Assembly: GCA_907165065.1 (NCBI GenBank)
Contig: OU015523.1
Location: forward strand, 16,615,834 to 16,679,833
Length of the DNA: 64,000 nt
DNA from: Caprimulgus europaeus
Taxonomy: Eukaryota > Chordata > Aves > Caprimulgiformes > Caprimulgidae
Direction: 5' to 3'
Position 1 is the first letter of the stretch; each line of letters opens with the position of its first letter. Of this stretch, positions 16,201 through 50,504 are shown piece after piece. Below the pieces are notes generated by a model. The model made no database searches, had not been told where the DNA came from, and saw only the letters and a list, made by a program, of their open reading frames with translations. The translations under genes and the position numbers were made by a program.

Positions 16201-19200
16201 ACAGATGCTTTTATACATTCTCATTCATCAGAAGAGAGACTGTTTCCCACCCTCTACTCCCCGTGGATTAAAGAGATCGGTACAAGATACAGAACACATC
16301 TGCTGTACCCAAGATCTGTCTTCACCTGGGAAAACTGGTGACAGAGGATACAGAGAAGGCAGAGCTATTGAATGCCTTCTTTGCCTCTGTCTACTCTGCC
16401 AGAAGCTGTCTTGAGGAGCTCTGTACCCTGGAGACCCCAGATGGAGACAGGACAATGGAGGAGTTTGCCTCAGTTGATGAGGATTGGGTCAGGGACCAAT
16501 GAAGCAATCTGGACATCCATAAATCCATGGGTCCAGATGGGATGCATCCACGAGTGTTGAGGGAGCTGGCTGAGGTCATTGCTAGACCGCTCTCCATCAT
16601 CTTTGCGAAGTCGTGGGGAACGGGTGAGGTGCCTGAGGACTGGAGGAAAGCAAATGTCACTCCAATCTTCAAAAAGGGCAAGAAGGAGGACCCGGGTAAC
16701 TACAGACCGGTCAGCCTCACCTCCATCCCTGGGAAGGTGATGGAACGACTTATCCTTGGTGCCATCTCTAGGCATATCAAGGATAAGAGGGTCATTAGGG
16801 GCAGTCAGCACGGCTTCACCAAGGGGAAGTCGTGCTTGACCAACCTTCTAGACTTTTATGAAATCACAACGAGGTGGCTGGATGATGGCAGAGCAGTGGA
16901 TGTGGTCTGTCTTGATTTCAGCAAAGCATTTGACACGGTCTCCCACAGCATCCTCGCTGATAAATTGAGGAAGTGTGGATTAGATGAGCAGGTAGTGAGA
17001 TGGATTATTAACTGGCTGGTGGGAAGAAGCCAGAGAGTGGTGGTCAATGGGGCGGAGTCTAGTTGGAGACCTGTGTCTAGTGGAGTCCCTCAGGGGTCGG
17101 TACTAGGACCAGTATTATTCAATATATTTATAAATGACCTGGATGAGGGAATTGAATGCACTGTCAGCAAGTTTGCTGATGATACAAAGCTGGGAGGAGT
17201 GGCTGACACAGCAGAGGGCTGTGCTGCCATCAGAGAGACCTGGACAGGCTGGAGAGCTGGGTGGGGAAAAACTTGATGAAATATAATAAGGGCAAGTGTA
17301 GGGTGTTGCACCTGGGCAGGAACAACCCCAGGTTCCAGTATAGGTTGGGAAATGATCTCCTAGAGAGCAGTGAAGGGGAAAGGGATCTGGGAGTCCTGGT
17401 GGACAGCAGGATGACCATGAGCCAGCACTGTGCCCTTGTGGCCAGGAAGGCCAATGGCATCCTGGGGTGCATTAGAAGGGGTGTGGTTAGTAGGTCAAGA
17501 GAGGTTCTCCTCCCCCTCTACTCTGCCCTGGTGAGGCCACATCTGGAATATTGTGTCCATTTCTGGGCCCCACAGTTCAAGAAGGACAGGGAGCTGCTTG
17601 AGAGAGTCCAGCGAAGAGCCACCAAAATGATTAAGGGAGTGGAGCATCTCCCTTATGAGGAAAGGCTGAGGGAGCTGGGCCTCTTTAGCTTGGAGAAGAG
17701 GAGACTGAGGGGGGACCTGATTAATGTTTATAAATATTTGAAGGGTGAGTGTGAGGAGGATGGGGCCAGGCTCTTCTCGGTGACAACCAATGATAGGACA
17801 AGGGGCAATGGGTGTAAGCTGGAACACAGGAGGTTCCGCTTGGATTTGAGGAGGAACTTCTTTACTGTGAGGGTGACAGAGCACTGGGACAGGCTGCCCA
17901 GGGAGGTTGTGGAGTCTCCTTCTCTGGAGACATTCAAGACCCGCCTGGACACCTTCCTGTGTGAACTCATCTAGGTGTTCCTGCTCCAGCAGGGGGATTG
18001 GACTAGATGATCTTTCGAGGTCCCTTCCAATCCCTGACATTCTGTGATTCTGTGAACTTGCTAATCCTACTCATTACAAAGCCACATACTACCCCTTATT
18101 ACAAATATCCTCCGGTTTCTGCTGAGGAGTTGGCCTTAAAACCTTGTCGCAGCGAGTCGTCCAGGTTGACCACCTACAGCATGAACTTACAGCTAGACAA
18201 GGAAACTCACCACTTTGAACTCTTCTTTCAGACACACTGGGATGCCATCCAGATAAGACAGGGTACACTTATTCCTGTAACGAGCTGTGGAGGCCTCAGC
18301 CATCTGCACAGAGAAAAAAAACTCTATGTTATATATATGTAGTTGAGCTGAAGGTCATTACCAGTATCAGAACAGATACCAAAAATGCCTTTCTCAGGCT
18401 GCTTCTAACCCAAACTGTAAAAGTTTCTTTCTTCTTCCACCATATGCTGACAGGAAACTACTACTTGGAAGCATCTATGATAATGGATGCCCTATAGGCA
18501 CAGAAGTCCCATTTTAAACAGTTATCCAGCAGATATTTAGATTGCTTTAATGCTACCTCTCTTTGCAGGAAGGAATACAAACCGGTTTATAGTCCTCTAC
18601 GCAAGGAGGGAGGAAAAATGTACATATTTTTCTGTGCAGTATATCAGCAGAAGAGCCTCTGCCCCTTCTAATGGATGCTACTGGTCTTGGGTGGCAGAGG
18701 CCCCTGTCCCACCAGAGGCAGACATTACCAGCATTATTTGCTCCTGGTCCCATTGCACTATCGCTCTGAGTGGAGGCGTGGATTTGTCGCAGTCCTCCAG
18801 CATGGCAATGATGTTCTTTGCTACCTGAGATGGCGTCAGCTTCCCACTCCTACAGGACAGGAGAAGTTGGGACCTGGTTACAAGACCCCCACACCACACA
18901 CACACACACAGGGTTTGTCTCTCATGTAGCAAGATGGCAGCTGTCACAGCTGTAAGCAAGAACTAGATAAGAATCTATGTGTAGTGATGATTTCAACACA
19001 GTTGACACCATCAAGACAGGAGACTCCCTTCCTTAGGCGGAGAATTTGCCTACACAGCACACCCCCAACCCTCAGAGTAGAGGCAGGAGCTCAGAGAGTT
19101 ACCCAGATATTCCTGAACCACCAGCTAAACAGGGAAGGACAGCTGACAGCTTTACAGAGAGTCCTCAAGCTCCTGAAAGTCTGAGGCTATGAAAGTCCCA

Positions 19201-22200
19201 GTATCATGAACTACAATCAAGCCCCCTCTACACAGGCTTCCCATTACAGAGAAGGGGCTCCCAGCAGCACTATCATAACCCAACTTTAACAAAGAGGCCT
19301 TCCCTCCCTCCTGGGGAAAGGCTACCTTACACTACAAACAGATCTATCCCTGGCTGACACGAAAGCCTTGCAGCCAGAGGATGCACCTGTAACACCAGAC
19401 AGCAGTGTCAGCCTTTTGCTCCAAGGCTGCAGCAGAGGTAGCCTTTGAGGAAAATGTACCAGGAATGCAAGAGGATTTATCTGAGCACTCCACATCTGGC
19501 ACATGTCCCAGAGGCAACCAGGAGTTACCAAGCAGCCAACAGCTCACAGAACCTCAGAGTCAGGGATATGCTTCCAGCTCTTCCTGAGCTGGACACATTT
19601 CCTGGGTGAAAGCAGTCAAACTGCTCACAGGAGCACAAGCAGCTGGTGAACCAAGGGATTCTTCAGAGACCCACAGTATGTGCAACTTGCATCATCCAGA
19701 TGAACCTTCCTCTCCTCCTCACTCATGTGTTTGGGCAAACAAGGTATGTAGAAATCTCTCCCAGAGAAGACTGACAATAAGCCAAGGAAAATAGCGTTTA
19801 AATATCCTTGCAGGGCTTGTAAAAGTTGTGCCAGCTCTCCTACTTGGCTTTGCTTTGTTATTCTATTAGAGCAAAAGGACTACAGAGGGTGACGCTAAAC
19901 AGTGGTACCTCAAGGACAACCCTAACAAAGAGATGCCCAAGAGCTTGTGGAACAGTAGCAGGGGAACAGGCGAGAGAGGTTGTTCCCAGACCACAGTTTC
20001 ACTTACCGGTAGCAGTCCAAGTAGTCTTTGATCCCTTTGAAGCTAAACCCATTGCTAGCAGAATCAGACCTGCAAAGAAAGAATTAAAGGAGCAACTATG
20101 AACTGTCAAAGCCACCTCTGTTTAGACCTGCAGACTTCAGTATCATGGTCCAATGCAGGCTGGGCATCAGTCACTCACAGTAAACCTGCTGGTCACCATT
20201 TGGACTGCTAGCCTATGCATTTCAGCTCACACTCTGTCAGACTCCTTGCACACATGCAAGGCACCAGGTACACTAAGGGAGCCACAGATATAAGGGGCCA
20301 GTCTTGCTGACATGTTTCAGTTGCTTCACATTTCTACTGCAATACAGCAGTCACTAAACTGTTTAAAATTTATTCCAGGTTTACATTTGCTACTTACCAC
20401 TGCAGCATCACAGAATAGCTAGAATATACTGGCAAATCTACTACCAGGATCTCTGTCCCAAGTTTGATGCAGAGATAGCCAGCAGCACATACAGTGTGTG
20501 GTGTGGGAGGGGGAAAAGGCACTATGCAGCACACAGGATACACATCAGCAAACAGCTTAAAAACTAAGTCCATGGCTCTAGTACATAAGAAATAAACCAT
20601 TTCTTATCCTAACAGAATGAATGTAAAATCATCTGAAGAGCTAGCTACAATCACTACTCCTGTGATGTCTCCATATCATCACCCAACACAGAAGCCATAT
20701 CCTGGAACAGGACAGTGTATGGCACTGCAATATGCTATGCAGGGAAGAGGCAAGGCTCCAGTAACCTGCCCTGTAACAGTCACTGTAATATATCACTGCT
20801 AGGGCTGGGGACACATGAACCAGAAAGCTGCACTCACCTTGACCAATGCCTGCAGGAAATACAGAAATACATCCCTCCCTCTGAAGTGAAGGAGCTGAAA
20901 GTTTCCCCTCGCTCTATCTAGCTTAATAACTCTATCAGGGAGCAAGCTTAAGTCTTCTTAAAAGCAGAGATACATACAGAGAACCCACTGTCTGAGACAC
21001 CAGTGAAGTTCAGCTCATAGACATCTTCTGTAACTACTGGACAGGCCCACAACTAAGAATAAATCCAGATGGGGAGAGCATTCATAGCAGCCCAGTTGCT
21101 CTCACCTCAGCATCAGACCTCAGTGAGACACGTGAGCCTGAGTAACGTTTCGCCTGGAATCTAGTGGGATTTCATCACGTACAGGCTGCAGTCAAGAAGC
21201 TGAACAGGCTTTTATCCAAGCAACCTAACTAACAAAGCCTCATTTCTTGTGGATCATTTGCTTCATAATCTGTGTTCCTTCTCTCCTCCAAGCAACCCCT
21301 GTGTTCTCTTTGACATTCCTTGCAGGCAAGAAATAGCACACCTGCAAACTCACTTAAAGGGATGTATGCGCTAACTAGCCAACCACTAAGTGCAACTGCT
21401 CTTACAGTGCAACCAGAGCCCTAGCAAGGGCAGAATTTGGTCTCTCCCCGGTAAGCAGACTCTGTGATGCTTGTAGAAAACTCACATTGCTTGTAACTAC
21501 TGGCAATTTACAAGTTACAAAAGGAAAGGTGACTGACAGCACTATTTGTTTTGCAAACTAGTCAAGTGTGGAATATTTTAATCCAGAATACCGACAAGGA
21601 CAGCTTCCCACTAATATGACAGTGCCCACACGCATGTTCTTCCACTCCACTCTTACACGTCACACACTGACCTTGCATCTATCAGCTGCTTGATAATATC
21701 TGAAGTGCTTTCAGCCTCTGACTTGTCTTCCGTAACCTCCGCAGCAACCTCCGGGATAAACGTGGGATCTTCGTGAATGTCAAGCGAACGCATAAGCGAG
21801 AAGTTGTTCAGCCTGGAAGACAGTCACTGCTAGAGTTTGCAAGCTCTCCCATGACTAATTTTTCACACTGTTCATGGGGAACCTTACCCAAGAACATTTT
21901 GTCTTAGCAGTCTGCTCTCACAGCAGCGAGTTGCAACAGTCACAAGATAATCTCTGACACCTTTCCTAAAGGCAGCATTAAAACTATTCTGCTTGCTTAA
22001 CAAAGCCTCCCACCTCTTGACATAAGGCCAGCCAGCCTCCGCAAACCCAAGCTGGGAAAGAACTGATGAAAGTTTTCCATCCACTTTAAAAAGACATATC
22101 ACCCACAGACCAAAAGAGACAGCAATACAGAGGAAAAGAAAATAAGAAAGCAGGGTAAGCCATATATTCAAGCACTAATCCTGTTAAAACAAGCACCTCT

Positions 22201-25200
22201 TCAGACTTTTCCATTACTTGCTTCAACATAGTTGGTTCGCAATCAAATACAACAGGGATAGCAGCACGAGTCCAGGGCTTGGAACACGTAAAGAAACAAG
22301 GAAATCAAGACTCTGTCATAGATGTCAAGGAATGATCGGCTGTATAACAGACACTTGTCTGGGTTTGATTCACTCTAAAAGTCTATGATGCAAGCAAAAA
22401 TTCAGGGGTACCAATTGTGTTTAATAAATTTCTCAGCGTCCTGGGATTTGCACAGATGATCCATCAAAACAACAAGCCAACCTTGAGCCTGAGGTTCCTC
22501 ACACCTCTTTCCCAAGTGGCTCTTAGTGCAATGTATACTTGAAAGCACAGTTTCTAAACAAAAACGTAAGTGAGAGAGGAGCAGAAAAGGCTGATCTAAA
22601 ACAGTGAATATCCTTAAAAAGAACATACTAAAACCTCTAAACTTCAAGTCTGGCCTCATTTCCCCACTACTGCTATTCTTTCACCATTACTGGTGATAAA
22701 CACAGCAGATTTGCACATTCACAAGCTTTGAAAGAACAACTGCTCCTTAGAGCAAAAAGGCAAAGAGGCAAGCTGGCAAGTTTAGGTTCTATAAGCCTGC
22801 CTGCGTGTGAAAAAAGGTTAAATTCTTGTGATGGACACCCATTCAAACCAGAGTAGTTAACAAAATAGTAAACAACATCTATGACATGATCTTGCTCATT
22901 CCCCAATCAAGTTATGCAGCTTCTCTCTTAAAAAAGGTCATTTTGGATAACCTGCAAGTGGTGTGCAATGCAAGCATCTTTTTTTTTTTTTTTAAAAAAA
23001 AAAAGGGAACTTGGAAGTGGAGAAAACTCCCCACTCTTACCTTATTAAGACTGGCAATAAGCAGATCTGTCCAAAAGCCTAGAAGAAAGTAGACAGAAAC
23101 ATCAATTTGCAGTAACTTTGACCTGAACACCTTCCTCACTCAACAAGGAATGCTGAATGTGCTCACAATTGCTTCAGTCTCAGAGCACCCTAGAGAGCAT
23201 GCAACAATATGTAGTAAAAAAATAGCACAAATTGGCCTGAAATGCTTTTCCCCCAGCTCTCCTATTTATGTAATTATAAAGAGTATGTTTTTTCTGGCTC
23301 TCCTGCCTTTGTCTTTCCCTGACTCAGCCTGGAAAGCCATTCCTTTCTTCACATTCTGCAGATTATGCAAACACCGGATAAGGTAGAAGCTTATTATTGT
23401 TTTGTTTATCCCACTGTTAGGATCTTTCCTGTTGCTCAACTAGCTTCTGCAGTAAAAAGAGTCAACTTGGAAAAGCATGAGAAATTTAGAGACTCCTTGG
23501 TAGCAGACAGCTGAAAACACTCTTTGAACACCTTGGTTCCCAGTGTAGCGATACCAATGGTCCCAAAGAGACCAGCCTTGTTTTAGCCTGTCTTAACAGC
23601 TCAACAGTAGACTTCAAAAACACGTTAAGGGATGTACAAATACAGTACAAGTCTGAAGCAAGGCTCACACTCCTAAACCCATAAAGTGATATGTTGCCTC
23701 ACACGTTACACAAGAATTACAGTGCTTTTTGAAAACGCATTTCTCCTAATCCACATCTCATCTAAGACAGCACAATCCTGTAGGAGACGGAATCTCGCAT
23801 CCCTTCTCCAAGAGGGATGTCAGGAAAGGAAACAAGCCCAGGGCCACACACCAGAACCAGCCAGAAAGCAAAGGATTAAAAGATATTCTGGTTGTTATAT
23901 CCTGGAAGAAAGCCACTTTGAAGATATTGTCAGGAATAAACACAGCCCATCACTAGCTTTCACTCCAGGCCCAACCAGCCACCAAGCTCTGTAACATGCC
24001 ACACTGCTGAAACAAGATTTTTGTGCCTAACCTCCACACTAGCTCAAAAGGAAAGGCCAAGCAGCAACAGCACCAACAAAATCCTCCTGCTTCCAGGTGT
24101 CCAATGCCACAAGGTGCTCACTGCCAAGGAGACGCAGGCTTTTCTCCCTCCAGCACCCTGCCGTATGGCGGTCACACCTCCTTCACACCAGCCACAGCGG
24201 GAATCAACCCTCAGGCTCACAGGCATGCCAAAGCCCACCCGAGTGGAGGACTGTGGGGACAGCTGCTTCAACGCCAAACCCACCGAGGAGAGCACTGTGG
24301 GGACAGCTGCCTTCAACACCAAAGCCACCGAGGAGAGCACTGTGGGGACAGCTGCCTTCAACACCAAACCCACCGAGGAGAGCACTGTGGGGACAGCTGC
24401 CTTCAACACCAAAGCCACCGAGGAGAGCACTGCCAGGACAGCTGCCTTCAGTGCCAAAGCCCACCCGAGCGAAGGATTGTGGGGACAGCTGCTTCAACGC
24501 CAAACCCACCGAGGAGAGCACTACTGGGACAACTGCCTTCAACGCCAAAGCCACCGAAGAGCACACTCAGGGGACAGATGCCTTCAGTGTCAAAGCCCAC
24601 CCGAGTGAAGAACTGGGGGGACAGCTTGCCTTCAAAGCCAAAGCCCACCAGGAAGAGCACTGGGGGCACAGCTGCCTTCAACACCAAAGCCACTGAAAAG
24701 AACGCTCGGGGGACAGCTGCCTTCAGCGCCAAAGTCCACCCAAGCAAAGCACTGGAGGACACCGCCACCTCTCCTGAAAACCCCACTTGGAAGGCTGAAG
24801 GACCCGAATCCCTCTGTGGTCCAAGGAAAGCCAGTGGTGACTGTATCCTGAGTGTGATGGTGGCTTCAGGCTCTCCACACCCAAAGATGCTCATGACAAC
24901 CTCCACCAGAGCCCATATCCCCTCTCCCCATGGCATCACCTGAGGGACGGGGTGAACCCAAAATCACGCAGGGAGCCACAACTTCCCTACAATTCCCCCA
25001 TGAACGCGGGTTTTACATTACCACCGAGACCCCCTCCCTCGAAACCCCCGGCAGCACTGGGCTTGTCGGGTTTTCCCCGAGCAACCTCGGGTTTTAGTGC
25101 CTTGTTTACCCGGCTCCCGCCGCGCCCTCAGCTGCCGGGCCCCGGCGGCGACGCGGCCCCTCGCCCCGACTCACCGTGTTGGCCACATGGACGAAGAGGC

Positions 25201-25486
25201 GCAGCCCGGAGCCGCACAGCCGCGGGGCCCACTGCGGAGAGGAGGCGAGAGGTCAGCGCCGGGACCCGCTCCCCACCCGCTCCCTCCCTTCCGCTCCCTC
25301 TCTCCCGCTCCCTCTCTCCCCGGTGCTCACGGGGTCCCGCGGCGGGCTGCGGCCCCGCGTCTCGGCCCTGCCCGGCTCCCGGCGGCGCAGCACGGCCCCC
25401 GCACTGCCCGTGTGCCGCCGCACGCAGCACAGGTAGGCGGCAGCGACGGGCAGCAGCGAGAGGAGCAACAGCAGCAGCAGCGCCAT
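7213..25486 (-). CDS. FAAH-like amidase-signature hydrolase, plant FAAH type, complete 20 exons
   Basis: Predicted fatty acid amide hydrolase: it would cleave the amide bond of N-acylethanolamines or related fatty amides at a membrane. Exons in gene order (window coordinates, minus strand): 25331-25486, 25175-25231, 21888-21916, 21672-21812, 20007-20069, 18729-18849, 18211-18303, 15285-15445, 12868-12953, 12565-12648, 12164-12226, 11945-12022, 11764-11852, 10988-11024, 9568-9716, 9291-9353, 8868-8943, 8144-8228, 7874-7961, 7213-7323. All have GT-AG borders and matching phases, total 1830 bases, 609 residues. Residues 2-18 are a leucine-rich membrane anchor. The Lys-Ser-Ser triad is present: K215 (CLKEEF), the serine run at 292-294 ([10 protein letters not shown]) and S316 ([11 protein letters not shown]). 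[11 protein letters not shown] (in exon 8) and the C-terminus [11 protein letters not shown] match plant FAAH closely and differ from mammalian FAAH and FAAH2. Introns hold two long antisense CR1 copies. The exon 3 start is the least certain border. Substrate is inferred only. Confidence 0.85.
7327..7352. repeat. (GA)n microsatellite beside exon 20 acceptor
   Basis: A plus-strand GA run reads as CT repeats on the minus strand. It lies directly upstream, in gene sense, of the last FAAH-like exon, so it forms most of that intron's polypyrimidine tract. Confidence 0.85.
8237..8412 (-). mobile_element. CR1 3' fragment abutting FAAH-like exon 18
   Basis: The plus strand shows a degenerate reverse-complement CR1 tail: 'atcacaaaatgactgagact', then 'gaaagggacctcaggaagtcatc', 'cccagggatggagattcca' and 'ggcaacctgatccag'. 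The CR1 sense strand is therefore the same as the gene. Its 3' end lies about 8 bases from the exon 18 border at 8228. The element is old and truncated. Confidence 0.75.
12971..14209 (+). mobile_element. CR1 LINE copy 1, 3' part of ORF2 plus tail
   Basis: This is a 5'-truncated CR1 in intron 8 of the FAAH-like gene, antisense to it. It carries the central and 3' parts of ORF2 in one open frame to 14119: reverse transcriptase with [33 protein letters not shown] and the FADD active-site block at 13316-13327, followed by the C-terminal region. The frame starts in flanking DNA at 12914, so it is not a true start. After the stop come the CR1 3' UTR (tctaggtgttcctgctccag) and the ATTCTGTG repeats ending near 14209. 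It is highly similar to the copy at 16.3-18.05 kb. It lacks the 5' part of the reverse transcriptase and the endonuclease, so it cannot be autonomous. Confidence 0.95.
16328..18054 (+). mobile_element. CR1 LINE copy 2, longer, frameshifted ORF2
   Basis: This is a second CR1 of the same type and orientation, in intron 7 of the FAAH-like gene. It begins further 5' in ORF2, with the pre-RT region (AFFASV-like). The reverse transcriptase runs from about 16527 ([16 protein letters not shown], then [13 protein letters not shown]) to the FADD block at 17172-17183. A TGA sits near 16500, between the pre-RT part and the RT. Near 17231 one base present in copy 1 is missing, which shifts the frame; the rest continues in another frame to the stop near 17974. 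The tail of ATTCTGTG units ends at 18054. It is a dead element. Confidence 0.95.
18893..18911. repeat. (CA)n microsatellite
   Basis: A short CA run lies in intron 5 of the FAAH-like gene, about 45 bases upstream (gene sense) of exon 6. Confidence 0.8.
21888..21916 (-). other. Candidate 29-base microexon (exon 3 of FAAH-like gene)
   Basis: An exon is needed here because exon 2 ends in phase 0 while exon 4 must be entered two bases into a codon. This segment encodes nine codons plus two bases (SRLLRQNVL, then GG), ends at a good donor (gtaagg), and lines up with the LKKDN region of plant FAAH just before the exon 4 sequence. The acceptor (ctgctgtgag) has a poor pyrimidine tract. Including it brings the CDS to an exact multiple of three and 609 residues. 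A different upstream border cannot be excluded. Confidence 0.5.
22979..23005. repeat. T-run followed directly by A-run
   Basis: About 15 T are followed by about 12 A inside intron 2 of the FAAH-like gene. The two runs are self-complementary and could fold back. It is probably a slippage product. Confidence 0.8.
24222..24755. repeat. 45-base minisatellite, about 11 units
   Basis: Tandem units begin near 24255, 24299, 24344, 24389, 24434, 24481, 24524, 24570, 24617, 24662 and 24708, with spacing of 43-47 and a main period of 45. The core is ggggacagctgccttcaac, then accaaagccaccgaggagag. Units 2-4 are nearly identical; the later ones are more diverged and carry the variant 'cccacccgagtgaag'. 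It lies in intron 2 of the FAAH-like gene. Because 45 is a multiple of three, long open frames run through it on both strands (one of 306 codons at 24023-24943). I take these as by-products. Confidence 0.9.
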
Positions 25487-25651
25487 GACCGTCCGCACAG
25501 CGAGCCCGGCAGCCGCTGTGACTCCTCCCGCTGCTGGGCTGTGCTCGGGCCTCGCCCCGCCTACAGGCCTGCCCTGCCCGCGCACCGAGCGGAGGGAGGG
25601 GTGTCGATGAGCGCGGGTATCTGGCAAACCCGGCCTGCCCCGCCGCCCGCC

Positions 25652-50035
<24,384 letters not shown>

Positions 50036-50504
50036 TCTTCAGTTGACAACCATCAACTTTCCTGTAAATGCCACGTCTGTGGGGGAGATGGCTGGAATTT
50101 CAGAACAACGGAAGTGACTCAGAAAGTAGCAAAAGTGAGAATGTGAAAAAAACCTTACAGTGTTCCAAGCAAGTGATAACCTGCTTCCCTGGCTGAACGT
50201 GGTGGAGTTGGTGTGTTAGGACAGGCTTTTGTAACAAAACAGCTCATTGCTTTCACCTTCCAGGAAAAGAAACGGAGGTTTACAGGGAGGCTGTGTTTTG
50301 TCACTTTGCTAGGAAGACCTGCCTTTGCTGTACCACCACTGTCAGAAATTCTGTGAAACTGAAAACCTGAAACAAAGACAACAGTATGCAGAGCATTCTG
50401 CCTCCTTCCTTGGTGAATCTCTTAGTGGACATGTCTGTCATTTCTTGACACTTTACAGCACTTCCTTGACACTTCTTATTAGATACTACTTCCCTAGGAA
50501 TAAA
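50036..50504 (+). other. CHD1L: CHD1L 3' UTR with candidate poly(A) signal
   Basis: After the exon 23 stop, the first canonical AATAAA is at 50499-50504. No other gene-like signal is seen between. Use of this site is inferred. Confidence 0.45.

Noticed and set aside
24023-24943. 306-codon frame as a new repeat protein
   Set aside because: It is explained by a 45-base tandem repeat, with open frames on both strands and no start context or splice support. I keep it only as a finding.
7213-25486. FAAH2 or a mitochondrial GatA-type amidase
   Set aside because: Triad spacing, N-terminal region and the [11 protein letters not shown] ending match plant-type FAAH. FAAH2 and GatA lack that C-terminus.
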